DNA of 32,318 nucleotides from Phycisphaera mikurensis NBRC 102666 (GCA_945878575.1 CAMDUB010000022.1:1-32318), one strand, 5' to 3'; positions 8,245 to 17,333 are shown, counted from the stretch's first letter. Program-made: numbers and translations. Notes: a model not told the origin generated them from the letters alone.

Positions 8245-10023
8245 ATGTACCAGCACACCTTGCAAACACTCTTCATTGCCACATCCCTTGCCGCCCTGGC
8301 GGGCGTGCCTTCTGTATTGGCACAGTCAACCGTGGCCATCGATCCCGATGTCGCCATGCAGAACGCGTCGGATAATGGCAGCATTCGCGCCGTCACCCTG
8401 TATCCGGGCCGCGCCGCCGTCACCCGCGCCGTGCAGCGCGAATTTAAGCAAGGACTGTGGGCATTGCGTATCTCTAACCTTCCGGTGGAAGTGCAAGCTG
8501 GATCGTTGCAGGCGAAGGTGAATGCAGCCGCGGGAACAACACTGAAGAGTGCACCCAAGCTCCTGGCCGTGGAATACTCACAGACACCGCGCGTTGCATT
8601 TTCCAGTTCTCCTGAGGGGATTGCACTTGCAGAGAAGGTCCAAGAGCTTCTGCGGAAAATTGAGTTTCTGAAGCAAGACCGCGCCCTCCTTGCGCAACAC
8701 GACAAACTCATTGATCAGATTGGCGTCCGCGCGACCGCCTCAGCAACCGCCGATGGTGCCACACAGGCAGTCGACCTGGCCGCCGTCGCCAAGCAACTTG
8801 AGTTTGTGCACACTGAAAAGGAACGCATCCTTGGTGTTGCCCGCGAACAGAACGAGCGAAACGAAATGCTGACGCGCGAATTGCAGGTAGCAAATCAGCA
8901 ACTCGCTTCACTCGGCGGCGCTGATCGCACTGAGCGCAGCGCTCTGGTGCTGATGGCTATTCCTGAGTCATGCACCGTGGATGTGGAACTCACTTACCTT
9001 GTAGGGAACGCCACGTGGGAGCCTGCATACGCCGTGCGCGCTGCGGGTGACCGCACTGGCGTCACCGTGGAGTACGACGCGCTGGTTTCGCAGCGCACCG
9101 GTGAAGACTGGAAGGATGTGAAACTCTCACTCTCCACCGCGCAGCCAACACGCGCTTCAAGTCCGCCGGCCGTCGATCCGTGGTATGTGGATGTGGTGGT
9201 GCCTATGCCGCCGGTAGCCGCCGGTGCGCCCGCCACCACCGCCGTTTATGACGCGGCACCGTCGGCACCCATGGCAATGGCCATGTCGCAACCCAGGGAA
9301 GTAAACGAGAACGCAGTGCGCCTGGAACTGGAAAAACTCTCCGCAGTTGCCACCGTTCAAGAAACCGGCACTGCTGTTTCCTTTGAAATTCCCCGCCCCG
9401 TCACCATTCCAACCGACGCGTCCAAAAAGCAGCGCACTCGTATTGGTGCCTTTGAGCCAACTGCCAAGTTCATGTACGTCGCGGCGCCGATCGTGTCTGA
9501 GAGCGTGTTCCTGCGCGGCGACATGACAAACAGCAGCGCGTTCCAACTGCTGCCAGGAAATGCACAGGTCTTCATGGGTGGTGATTTCATCGGCGACACC
9601 GCCATGCCATCCGTTGCACCGAAGGATGAATTCAAAGTCTTCTTCGGCCCGGACCGCGCGCTCCGAGCGACCCGTGAAGTGCTCTCCAAGAACACCGGAA
9701 GCAGCGGCTTGTTTGGTGGATCAACAGTCACCACGTGGAATGATCGCATCACGCTTGATAACGGCAGCGGTCGCGAGGTCAACGTGGAACTCTATGACCG
9801 TCGACCAATCAGCCTCAATGAGAAGATTGACGTGAAGGTCAGCAATATTGCGCCGGCTCTCAGCACGGACAAGCGCTACGTGGACGGACGGATGACGCAG
9901 GGCATCCTGCGCTGGGACCTGGCGGTGCCAGCCTCCGCGCGCGGCCCCAAGGCCACAACGGTGAGTTGGACCGTGGACATCAGCCGCGCCAACAATGTTC
10001 GGACGACGCCACTACCGGACTAA
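8245..10023 (+). CDS. Exported MuiA-family protein (DUF4140 and DUF4139 domains), paralogue 2
   Basis: This 592-residue protein has a signal peptide (hydrophobic core from residue 8, cleavage likely after SVLA-Q near residue 27). The order is the same as in its upstream neighbour: DUF4140 at about 45-140 (VTLYPGRAAVTRAVQREF), a helical coiled-coil linker to about 230, then DUF4139 with WEPAYAVRAAGDR near 256 and VSQRTGEDWKDVKLSLSTAQP. The last 170 residues are close to paralogue 1; both contain AQVFMGGDFIG and FKVFFGPDRA. The Gly-rich acidic insert is replaced by a shorter Pro/Ala/Met-rich segment. The two genes are 30 nt apart and probably cotranscribed. The tandem arrangement implies local duplication and perhaps a heteromeric surface complex. 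The function is unknown. Confidence 0.85.
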   Translation: MYQHTLQTLFIATSLAALAGVPSVLAQSTVAIDPDVAMQNASDNGSIRAVTLYPGRAAVTRAVQREFKQGLWALRISNLPVEVQAGSLQAKVNAAAGTTLKSAPKLLAVEYSQTPRVAFSSSPEGIALAEKVQELLRKIEFLKQDRALLAQHDKLIDQIGVRATASATADGATQAVDLAAVAKQLEFVHTEKERILGVAREQNERNEMLTRELQVANQQLASLGGADRTERSALVLMAIPESCTVDVELTYLVGNATWEPAYAVRAAGDRTGVTVEYDALVSQRTGEDWKDVKLSLSTAQPTRASSPPAVDPWYVDVVVPMPPVAAGAPATTAVYDAAPSAPMAMAMSQPREVNENAVRLELEKLSAVATVQETGTAVSFEIPRPVTIPTDASKKQRTRIGAFEPTAKFMYVAAPIVSESVFLRGDMTNSSAFQLLPGNAQVFMGGDFIGDTAMPSVAPKDEFKVFFGPDRALRATREVLSKNTGSSGLFGGSTVTTWNDRITLDNGSGREVNVELYDRRPISLNEKIDVKVSNIAPALSTDKRYVDGRMTQGILRWDLAVPASARGPKATTVSWTVDISRANNVRTTPLPD

Positions 10024-10033
10024 GCCGGATCGG

Positions 10034-11026
10034 TCAGAACCACCACGGATTGGCGGGCTTCTCCTCAACGATGCACTCTTGCAGGAATGCAACGGCGCGT
10101 TCGAAGCCTTCATCGATCGACATCATGGCGTCTTCATGCTCAATGGAGAGCACATGGTCATAGCCATGACGACGCAACATGCTGATGAACGGACGCCAGA
10201 AGTCAGTGCCGTGGCCCCAACCGCAAGCACGGAAGTTCCAAGCGCGGCCCTTGAGATCACTGTACGGCTTGGCGTCCAAGTAGCCGTTGAGTGGACCTTG
10301 GTGACGATCAAGTTCGGTGTCCTTGGCATGCACATGGAAGAGCAGCCCTGCCTCGCCGAGTTGTCGAGCGGCCAAGACTGGATCGCAACCTTGCCAGAAC
10401 AAGTGTGACGGATCAAGGTTGGCACCCAAGATCGGCTTGCCCTTGATTCCGGCCTTCTTCTGCGCCAGTTCACTGAGCTTGATGAGCGTCTCGCCGTTGT
10501 AGACGGTGAAGCCAGGATGCGGTTCCCAGGCGATTCGAACGCCGTGCTTGGCAGCAAACTTCGCTTGCGCAGCCCAGTAAGGAACCAACACGGTGTCCCA
10601 TTGATACTTCTGGATTTCCAGGAAATCGTTGGGCCATGGGCAGGTGACCCAGTTGGGTGTTCGGTCTTGCTTGCTGCCACCGGGGCAGCCGCTGAAAGTA
10701 ATGACGATGTCGGTGCCAAGCTTTGGTGCCAGTTCAACGGCCGTCACAAAGTCATCGTGATGCTTCTTGGCGAACCCCTTCTCTGGGTGCACCGGATTGC
10801 CGTGCACTGCCAGCGCGGAGCAGATCAGTCCGTGATCTTTGAGCAGGGAGTTGATGCGCTCCTGCTCCTTCTTGCTGCCGAGCACCTTCTTGGGATCAAA
10901 GTACGGCTTGCCGGGCCATGCGCCCACTGGGAGTTCAATGGCGCCGAGACCGATGTCGGCGATGTAGTCGCAAACATCTTCGAGGGTGCGACCGGCAAAG
11001 AGCGCTGACATGACTCCAAGCTTCAT
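10034..11026 (-). CDS. Sugar phosphate isomerase/epimerase-like TIM-barrel protein
   Basis: This 330-residue cytoplasmic protein is of the AP-endonuclease-2/xylose-isomerase-like TIM-barrel superfamily. Visible features are MKLGVMSALFAGRTLED at the start (first strand) and GLGAIELPVGAWPG (second strand, Glu). ITFSGCPGG and IAWEPHPG (likely metal-ligand Glu) come next. The remainder includes ILGANLDPSHLFWQG (Asp and His ligands), FHVHAKDTEL (His) and VLSIEHEDAMM (Glu near the C-terminus). These match the divalent-metal ligand pattern of the family. The substrate is not predictable from sequence alone. The ATG at 11026 is chosen because AAAGGA lies just upstream; an upstream in-frame start at 11047 would add only seven residues. 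It ends 10 nt from the convergent MuiA gene. Confidence 0.88.
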   Translation of the reverse strand: MKLGVMSALFAGRTLEDVCDYIADIGLGAIELPVGAWPGKPYFDPKKVLGSKKEQERINSLLKDHGLICSALAVHGNPVHPEKGFAKKHHDDFVTAVELAPKLGTDIVITFSGCPGGSKQDRTPNWVTCPWPNDFLEIQKYQWDTVLVPYWAAQAKFAAKHGVRIAWEPHPGFTVYNGETLIKLSELAQKKAGIKGKPILGANLDPSHLFWQGCDPVLAARQLGEAGLLFHVHAKDTELDRHQGPLNGYLDAKPYSDLKGRAWNFRACGWGHGTDFWRPFISMLRRHGYDHVLSIEHEDAMMSIDEGFERAVAFLQECIVEEKPANPWWF

Positions 11027-11249
11027 GACAATCCTTTCGGGGCGCAAGGCGCCTCAGGGTGACTGGCGACGCCGCTCGGTTACGCACTGCGCAACGCGGA
11101 ACAGCCGAAGCCCCCATGCCAGCAGGAAGTGCCGCTAGAGGGGAGGCGCGGAGCGTAGTTGCCGCGGGCGTTGGGCTCAATGTCCGCAAGGAGCCGCAAT
11201 CCGGTACCCCCCGGCAACCGGGACCCCGGCGGAAACGAACCATTCGTGC

Positions 11250-11255
11250 GACAAT
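11250..11255 (+). promoter_or_regulatory. Putative -10 hexamer GACAAT before the CX4CH protein gene
   Basis: GACAAT ends 7 nt before the ATG at 11263, and no Shine-Dalgarno sequence is present between them. The spacing fits a leaderless or near-leaderless transcript, as at 817, 19331 and 25866. This is a spacing argument only. Confidence 0.3.
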
Positions 11256-11262
11256 CCCCCGA

Positions 11263-12897
11263 ATGCCACTCCTGACTGCTATCGCCGCCCTGCTTCTGCA
11301 GACTGCGCCCGCCCCTGCGGCGCCGTCGGTGGTCACGCAGACAGCGCCGGTGGTGGACGCGCCGGCAGTAGTCACGCAGACAGCGCCGGTAGTGGACGCG
11401 CCGGCAGTAGTCACGCAGACAGCGCCGGTGGGCGATGCACCAGCGGCGAGTACACCGCCCGCGCCGCTCACCGCATCACCCGTTCCAAGTGAAGAACTTG
11501 TGGGCCCACCAACGCCCAGCACCGAGCCTGCGCCGATTCACCAAGTTTGGATCTTCATCGATCGCTGGAAAGAATTCGGCGGAACGGTGGTGAGTGAGAC
11601 CGACCTCATCATCACCGTCACTGACGGACTGGAGACGCGCACCTTCAATAAAGCGAAGGTGCTTGACATCATTGAACTGGTCCATCCCAAGCCCGGTCAA
11701 CGCGGCTTGGTGCAACTGCGTGATGGCACCATCGTGCGCGGCGAAATCCTCAAGGACTCGCTTGAAGAAGTTGAGTTCCAAGTAGATAGTGTGCGCGGCC
11801 GGGTTCCGCGCGAAAAGGTCTACCGTGTCATGTTGGAGTTGGAGTTTGAAACGCGGTATGCGCGCGTCAAAGCAGCCATCGCGCCCGAAGAACATGGACG
11901 AAGACTCGGCCTTGCCCGTTGGCTTGCTGACCAAGATCGGCTTGACCTGGCCATCACTGAGTTGGAGGCGCTCCTGCGCGACGGCGATGTTGAAGAAGCG
12001 CGCGAGATGTTGCGTGAAATCAATGCCCGCGTGAAGCTGGAGTTGGCGGTCAAAGAATCCAAGGAAAACAGCAAGAAAAAGGCTGCTAGTAAAGCCGCTG
12101 ATGCCGCTGCAGCCGAGCAAGCAAAGACCGCCGACGCCGGCAGCAACTCCGCCAAGCCAGCGCCCCGCGGCGCGCCCACCACGCGCGAGATGCTTCCCAA
12201 GGATCTGCTTTCCAACGAAGATGTGAACTTGGTTCGCGTGTATGAGATTGACTTCAAAGATCCGCCACGATTGACCGTATCCCCGGAAGGTGTTCGGCAA
12301 CTCATCCTGCGCTACGGGTCCAGCGCACTGGTTCCCGCAACTACCCAAGAACGCAACGCGCTCTATTCCAAGAGTTCAGTAGAGATTGCCCGACTGATGT
12401 TTGATCTCAAGGCACGCGATCTGTACAACTATATTGAGGTGGAGGAAGACCCCACTTCAGTGGCAAAGTTCCGGACGCGCGTTCACAACTCGTGGCTGAT
12501 CTCCAACTGCGCTACCAGTCGGTGCCACGGCGGCGTGGACGCCGGGCGATTCTTTCTGTACACGGGTAATGCCAAAGATCAGCGCATTCGTTACACCAAC
12601 CTGCTGACGCTGCTCAACTTTAAGGTGGACGGCAAGCCGGTGGTCAACTTTGAGGACCCACCAGATTCGCTGCTCATTCAGTACGCCATGACACGATCGT
12701 CGGCGCGTTACCCGCATCCGGACGTCAAGGGTTGGCGGCCAGTTCTCAGCAATACCACACCCCAATTGCTGCAAGACACCCTCGACTGGATTCGTTCCAT
12801 GTATCAGCCAAGACCGGAATACCCGGTGAAATACGTCGCTCCCAAGCTTGATGCTGTCGACAAAGCTGTGCCGACCATCGACGGTCCGGACCGCTGA
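11263..12897 (+). CDS. Exported hypothetical protein with a CX4CH (c-type-haem-like) site
   Basis: The product of 544 residues is not assigned to a named family. It starts with a short hydrophobic signal-like segment (PLLTAIAALLLQTAPA). Three perfect or near-perfect 13-residue repeats follow (VVTQTAPVVDAPA) and then a Pro/Ala linker. Residues about 85-190 look like small beta-barrel repeats of the type LVQLRDGTIVRGEIL with VRGRVPREKVYRV. Residues about 205-300 are helical and very charged (Lys/Ala/Glu). The C-terminal third contains NCATSRCHGG with Cys416, Cys421 and His422. This is a CX4CH spacing instead of the usual CXXCH, and it is followed by RYPHPDVKGW (His485). Haem attachment is therefore possible but unproven. 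The ATG at 11263 is chosen over an open frame reaching 11059 because it gives the signal peptide. Confidence 0.75.
   Translation: MPLLTAIAALLLQTAPAPAAPSVVTQTAPVVDAPAVVTQTAPVVDAPAVVTQTAPVGDAPAASTPPAPLTASPVPSEELVGPPTPSTEPAPIHQVWIFIDRWKEFGGTVVSETDLIITVTDGLETRTFNKAKVLDIIELVHPKPGQRGLVQLRDGTIVRGEILKDSLEEVEFQVDSVRGRVPREKVYRVMLELEFETRYARVKAAIAPEEHGRRLGLARWLADQDRLDLAITELEALLRDGDVEEAREMLREINARVKLELAVKESKENSKKKAASKAADAAAAEQAKTADAGSNSAKPAPRGAPTTREMLPKDLLSNEDVNLVRVYEIDFKDPPRLTVSPEGVRQLILRYGSSALVPATTQERNALYSKSSVEIARLMFDLKARDLYNYIEVEEDPTSVAKFRTRVHNSWLISNCATSRCHGGVDAGRFFLYTGNAKDQRIRYTNLLTLLNFKVDGKPVVNFEDPPDSLLIQYAMTRSSARYPHPDVKGWRPVLSNTTPQLLQDTLDWIRSMYQPRPEYPVKYVAPKLDAVDKAVPTIDGPDR
11329..11445 (+). repeat. 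Three tandem 39-bp coding repeats
   Basis: Units are 11329-11367, 11368-11406 and 11407-11445. Each encodes VVTQTAPV followed by VDAPA or a close variant (the third has GDAPA). Units 1 and 2 differ at only a few positions and unit 3 has drifted at its end. They lie directly after the predicted signal peptide and form a Pro/Ala/Thr spacer. Their near identity at the DNA level indicates recent slippage-type expansion. Confidence 0.9.
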
Positions 12898-13013
12898 CTG
12901 CCCCCCGTTATCGCCCGATGCATCATGCGGGTAAATTGCCGATTGACCGCCACACTTGCGCCTGATTGGCGCCTCACTCGCGCCGCTTTGGCGCCACTCA
13001 CGAGATTCGAACC

Positions 13014-14639
13014 ATGAACCGAGCACGCATTCTTGCCGCCGCCACCCTGCTGATGTCCACTGCGCTGCCCGCGTGCAACGGGTTGCATACTCCGTCACCG
13101 GCCGAACAAGGCGCCAAGAAGATCACCCAAGTCACCGCGAAGGCGCGTGGGATTTCCAGCCGCATCACCTTCTCACCCGATGCCGTGTCCAAGTCACTGC
13201 CTGTAGAGGGTGGTGAAACCAAGGAGCTTGCCCAGGGACTCTTGGCACCCGCAGAGGCCGCAAAGGAATTGCGTTCACTTGCCTCCGAAGTCACCGCCGC
13301 TGCCGGCAGTGATTCACAGCGCAAAGAAGCCAAGACACTTGCTATCCGCATGCGCCGCGACGCCATGATGCTTGACCTCATGGACCTTGAGCGTATTTCA
13401 CAATTGAAGTCAGCACTGGCGAGTGGAATTTCTGAACGGATTGCAGCCATCCGCTCCATTGTTGCTTCCGGTGATCTGAATGCGACCAAAGAGGCCGCCG
13501 CTCGTACCAAGGCTTCGCAAGGCGCGAAGTCTTCGTTTGACGATAGTGTCGCGGCGGAAACTGATCGCGCGGATGCTGCACGCACTGCGCTGCAGCCGCT
13601 TGATGCATCAATCGATGAAAAGGAATCGAGCGCGGAATCCCTTGACATTGATATCCAAACGCTCCGCGCCAAGGCTGCCACCAGCACTCCGTCCGCTGCG
13701 CTGCCACTGATGATTGATGCGCGCAGCAAACTTGACGCCGCGCAAACCCTGCGCGTGGACGCAAGCACGGATGATCGCGAAGCAGAGCCGTACCGCAGCA
13801 CGGTTCGTATCGTCGACTTGGCAACCAAGGAAAACGCGGAAATCACGGATACCAACAAGTTCCTTGATGCCCGTATTGATGAGTCGAGGAAGGCTGAAGT
13901 CGGCGCTAAAGCCCGCGCCAGTGCCGCTGAGAAGCGAAAGAGTGAACTGGACGCTGAAGCCGACGCGCTGATGAAGGAATTCGCCACGCTCGATGCGGAA
14001 CTCTTTAAGCCCGCCCTCAAGAATGTTGAAGAGAACATCAACAGCGATGGCTTGACTGCGAAGAACTCAACCGATCAGGCAGCCATTGCGATCGCCAAGG
14101 CTCGCTTTGCCGCCATTCAGATTGATGGTGTCGACCAATTTATGTCGCTGATGGCCGCCGCTAAAGCACCGGTCGCCCCGACTGGGGATGGCGCGGAACA
14201 ACTACGCATGCAACGCGATAAGTTGGCCGGGAACGCCAAGTCCGCGCTCGTTGAAGCACGCGACGCGCTCTCGGGGGTTGAAGTCGGCGCCGCGGCGCCG
14301 ATGTTGCGATCGATCACTGAATTGGCAGCGGCATTGGGAATTGAAGTCCCAATCACTGCTGCACCTGCGGCCGCGGCGACCACGGAGGAAGCTGCACCTG
14401 CGGGTGATGCTCCGCCAGCGGATGATGCCGCGCCTGCCACTGATGCGGCACCGGCGGATGAGACCGCGCCTGCCACTGGACCGGACGGAAGCCCAGCGGT
14501 GCCGCCGACTCCTGCAGGGGATCCTGCTGCAGCGCCGGCTGGTGAACCCGCTCCAGCACCGGCTGGTGATCCTGCCGCGGATCCAGCTGTTCCGCCGCAG
14601 GCTGAGCCAACGACGGATCCTGAAGAGCCAAACAAGTAA
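13014..14639 (+). CDS. Hypothetical coiled-coil lipoprotein with Pro/Ala-rich tail
   Basis: This 541-residue protein has no recognised family. Its signal peptide ends in the lipobox LPAC (Cys21), so it should be lipid-anchored. Residues about 60-430 are Ala-, Lys-, Glu- and Asp-rich, with few prolines or aromatics and long heptad-like runs. They are predicted to be mostly helical or coiled coil. Residues about 445-541 form a disordered tail of Ala-Pro-Ala-Gly-Asp type repeats ending in EEPNK. This plan resembles a periplasmic spacer or wall-spanning lipoprotein. Start choice: the ATG at 13014 gives the signal peptide; the frame is open further upstream. It lies 116 nt after the CX4CH gene and may share its transcript. 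A TAAATT spot at 12932-12937 could be a -10 element. Confidence 0.75.
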   Translation: MNRARILAAATLLMSTALPACNGLHTPSPAEQGAKKITQVTAKARGISSRITFSPDAVSKSLPVEGGETKELAQGLLAPAEAAKELRSLASEVTAAAGSDSQRKEAKTLAIRMRRDAMMLDLMDLERISQLKSALASGISERIAAIRSIVASGDLNATKEAAARTKASQGAKSSFDDSVAAETDRADAARTALQPLDASIDEKESSAESLDIDIQTLRAKAATSTPSAALPLMIDARSKLDAAQTLRVDASTDDREAEPYRSTVRIVDLATKENAEITDTNKFLDARIDESRKAEVGAKARASAAEKRKSELDAEADALMKEFATLDAELFKPALKNVEENINSDGLTAKNSTDQAAIAIAKARFAAIQIDGVDQFMSLMAAAKAPVAPTGDGAEQLRMQRDKLAGNAKSALVEARDALSGVEVGAAAPMLRSITELAAALGIEVPITAAPAAAATTEEAAPAGDAPPADDAAPATDAAPADETAPATGPDGSPAVPPTPAGDPAAAPAGEPAPAPAGDPAADPAVPPQAEPTTDPEEPNK

Positions 14640-14712
14640 ATTCGAAGCAGTTCGACTTCGGGCGTGTCGCGCATTCACGCGCGCAGATGCCGCCACGTTG
14701 CCATTCGTTGGT
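14640..14712. other. Short convergent gap
   Basis: These 73 bases separate the convergent lipoprotein and queG genes. CGAAG and CTTCG arms a few nt apart could form a weak hairpin at about 14642-14660. No T-rich tail follows, so a terminator is not claimed. Confidence 0.3.
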
Positions 14713-15870
14713 TTATGAAGTGAGCGCCGCTCGCGCAACGTCGCGGACGTGCGCTGCAACACCTTCGTCAGCCACTATCGCTGCGAGCGTGGTCTTCAGC
14801 GTGGACCGCAGTTCATCCGGAGTGTCATGCGACTGTATGGCATCCGCGGCAGCAAGTGCGGCATTTCGGCGCCACATGTCTCGATCCGCGCGGCGCAGTA
14901 CCCCATTCAACCGCGCGGCTTCCCAGGCGGACTCGTCCCATCCGAGTACTTCTAGTAATGGGAAACCGGTGCGCGAAGGTTGATACGCCTCGTGAATACC
15001 CAAGGCGCGCGAACGCTGCGTCGGTTGTGAATGCGGGCAGACCTCTTGGCATGTGTCGCAGCCAAAGATCCAGTCTTCCGTGCATCCAACAAGGGTCGCA
15101 TCAACAATGCCGCGCTCTTCAATGGTGAGTGCGCTGATGCAACGCCTCGCATCCACCGACCACGGCGTGATGGCGCCAGTTGGACACGCATCGATGCACC
15201 GCGTGCATGATCCGCACGGATCGCTCTCGTCAGTGGTTCGCTTAGCCGCCGAAGCCGGTCGATCTACATCCTGCAGCGCAGCGGCGATCGTTCCATCCGC
15301 ACGAATTGGCGCTAATTCCAGGCTGGTGACCACCACGCCAAGGAGTACCCACGTGCCAATTCCATCAGGGGCAATCAGCAGCGTGTGCTTACCGATTCGT
15401 CCAAGGCCCGCGCGTTCAGCGTGTTCGCGCTCCAAGAGCGGCGCCGTATCAATGCACGGGCGAAATCGCTCACCGGGATATGTGCGAATGAGTTCTTGCG
15501 CTAACGCACCAAGACGCGCGCGAATCACCACGTGGTAGTCCTCACCGCGTGCGTACCGCGCAATACGGCCAACGCCCGGTACGCGGCAATCCGGTCGACC
15601 ATCGGCGTAGCGATCAGCCACGCACAGAATGCTGCGCGCGCCAGGCACTAACGCTGCCGGATCAAGCCGCTTCTCTACTTCTTCCGCCAAATAGCCCATG
15701 CCGCCCTGCTTGCCGGCGGCAATCCACGCGCGGTACGCGTCCGGATGAGCGGATGGTCGCGCGTCAGCGATACCTGCAAGCGCAAATCCATGTTCGCGAC
15801 AGCGTTCCAATATTGCGCGCGAGCGTTCCAGCGGGACTGACGATCCAAGCTCCGCGCTCGCTCCCGTCAC
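14713..15870 (-). CDS. queG: Epoxyqueuosine reductase
   Basis: QueG performs the last step of queuosine synthesis, reducing epoxyqueuosine in tRNA to queuosine with a cobalamin cofactor and two [4Fe-4S] clusters. The 385-residue protein has the catalytic region FRPCIDTAPLLERE near residue 138. The ferredoxin-like segment starting CGSCTRCIDACPTGAI near 217 is followed by the second cluster pattern CDTCQEVCPH near 265. The C-terminal helical HEAT-like part follows. The start is the GTG at 15870, whose bases overlap the hpnE stop as GTGA. A GGAG sits 7 nt upstream. Longer in-frame starts would run deep into hpnE. It is the last gene of the hpnC-hpnD-hpnE-queG operon, an unusual partner for squalene enzymes. 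Confidence 0.93.
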   Translation of the reverse strand: MTGASAELGSSVPLERSRAILERCREHGFALAGIADARPSAHPDAYRAWIAAGKQGGMGYLAEEVEKRLDPAALVPGARSILCVADRYADGRPDCRVPGVGRIARYARGEDYHVVIRARLGALAQELIRTYPGERFRPCIDTAPLLEREHAERAGLGRIGKHTLLIAPDGIGTWVLLGVVVTSLELAPIRADGTIAAALQDVDRPASAAKRTTDESDPCGSCTRCIDACPTGAITPWSVDARRCISALTIEERGIVDATLVGCTEDWIFGCDTCQEVCPHSQPTQRSRALGIHEAYQPSRTGFPLLEVLGWDESAWEAARLNGVLRRADRDMWRRNAALAAADAIQSHDTPDELRSTLKTTLAAIVADEGVAAHVRDVARAALTS

Positions 15871-17333
15871 CGCGCCACTCCAAGCATGCGCGACAAACGC
15901 GCCGGTGCAAGGTCGGGCACCAGAAGTGGCGTTCCAAGCACTGCACCAGCCGCCAGATACCCGGAGCGCACTGCGCCTTCCATGGTGGCTGGCCAGCCCG
16001 TGCGCGTCCAATCGCCTGCCAAATACAAGTTACGAATTCCTCCGTGGCGATCGAACCCATCGGCTGCGGCTCGCGGGCGAATGCCTTCAAATCCAGGCAC
16101 AACGGCAAAGGTGGCGCGCTTTTCCTTCACGCTGCGCACGGAGATCGGCTCAACGCCCTCGGCTGCCGGCAGCGCCCAGCGAATATCTTCAAGGACGCGG
16201 CGCGTGATCTCCTGTTCCGAAAGATCCATCCACTCGTGCGCGCCACTGATGACGGCGTGAATGAGTTGCGTACCAGCAGAATCACCCGCTGCATCGTCAA
16301 CGTCTTTCGCAAAGAGCCACTGCGTGGCGCGCCCGGGAAGCACAATATGTGGCAAATCCATCACGCGCTTTGGGAAGCGCAAGTGCACACCAAGAATTGG
16401 GCTCGACTGCACTTCATCAAGATGCTGCAGCCGTTGATCACGCGCAATCATGGTTGCTGAAACTAACTTTGCCAGTCGATCAGCAGGCACGGTACTGATC
16501 ACTACATCGGCATCAAACGCGCCTTCATCAGTGATCACTCCCGTGACGCGCTTTCCGTCATACGCAATAGAAATTGCACTGACGCCCATGCGCACCTGAC
16601 CACCGGCTGCCAGAATGGCGCCCTCGGCGGGGTCATACAAACGCACCAGTGGAACTTTGGATAGTCCCATCAATGGCGCTTGGCGATTGGCAAGAAATCC
16701 TTCTTGAAAGACCTGCATCGCGGCAGCGGCGCTGACTTGGTCAACATCCAGGTTGCACGCGCTCACCACCACCGGACTCCAGAAACGCGTCACCACATCC
16801 GCAGATTGCCCGGTTTCCTGTAGGAATTCACTGAATGTGCGGCCTTCCCACTGCGCCCTTCCGGTAGCGCCCATCCGCAACATGCGCCACATGGCGCGTG
16901 CCACCGATCGCTTCGCGCTGAGGCTGAGCATGCGCATGGCCGCAAAGCTCTCCGTGAAGTGCGCGGGCGCTGGCAACATGCCGGGCTTCATGACATCAGG
17001 CGCGTGCGGCGGATTGGCCCAGTAGACGCGGGGGTGCCACTCGATGGCGTCGGTCACGCAGAGGCGCTCATAGAAGTCCAGCAGGTTGGTGCAACAGCCC
17101 ATCAGGACGTGTTGGCAATTGTCAAGCACTTCACCAGTGCGTGGGTCAGTGAAGCTGGTTGCTCGCCCACCCAGTTTGCGGCGCGTCTCTAGCACGGTGA
17201 CTTGCACACCAGACTCAGCTAATCGCAACCCGCAAGCAAGACCAGCGATACCGCCGCCGATGACCACAGCGCTTCGAACGGATGCGCTTCGAGCAGCAGC
17301 GCTTCGACTGTCAGCAGCAGCATTTGTAGTCAT
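15867..17333 (-). CDS. hpnE: Hydroxysqualene dehydroxylase HpnE
   Basis: HpnE is an FAD-dependent amine-oxidase-fold enzyme that converts hydroxysqualene to squalene in the three-enzyme HpnCDE route. The 488-residue protein has the dinucleotide motif VVIGGGIAGLACGLRLAESG near residue 23. This is followed by VLETRRKLGGRATSF and DNCQHVLMGCCTN, which is characteristic of the HpnE subgroup. The C-terminal FAD motif is LYLAGDWTRTGWPATMEGAVRSG near residue 440. The ATG at 17333 overlaps the hpnD stop as ATGA, and the stop overlaps the queG start as GTGA, so translation is coupled on both sides. About 20 residues precede the FAD motif, slightly longer than usual. It probably acts at the cytoplasmic membrane with HpnC and HpnD. 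Confidence 0.93.
   Translation of the reverse strand: MTTNAAADSRSAAARSASVRSAVVIGGGIAGLACGLRLAESGVQVTVLETRRKLGGRATSFTDPRTGEVLDNCQHVLMGCCTNLLDFYERLCVTDAIEWHPRVYWANPPHAPDVMKPGMLPAPAHFTESFAAMRMLSLSAKRSVARAMWRMLRMGATGRAQWEGRTFSEFLQETGQSADVVTRFWSPVVVSACNLDVDQVSAAAAMQVFQEGFLANRQAPLMGLSKVPLVRLYDPAEGAILAAGGQVRMGVSAISIAYDGKRVTGVITDEGAFDADVVISTVPADRLAKLVSATMIARDQRLQHLDEVQSSPILGVHLRFPKRVMDLPHIVLPGRATQWLFAKDVDDAAGDSAGTQLIHAVISGAHEWMDLSEQEITRRVLEDIRWALPAAEGVEPISVRSVKEKRATFAVVPGFEGIRPRAAADGFDRHGGIRNLYLAGDWTRTGWPATMEGAVRSGYLAAGAVLGTPLLVPDLAPARLSRMLGVAR

Noticed and set aside
11476-12348. Long minus-strand open frame opposite the CX4CH protein gene
   Set aside because: It is a high-GC shadow frame. The plus strand has a signal peptide, organised repeats and a coherent protein composition.
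12998-13020. A T-loop-like string (GGTTCGAATC on the minus strand) suggesting a tRNA
   Set aside because: Flanking bases do not form the five-pair T stem, and no anticodon or acceptor arms are found.
13378-14762. Several long frames opposite or out of phase with the coiled-coil lipoprotein
   Set aside because: They arise from its biased Ala/Pro codons and show Arg/Ser- or Gln-rich low-complexity translations without motifs.
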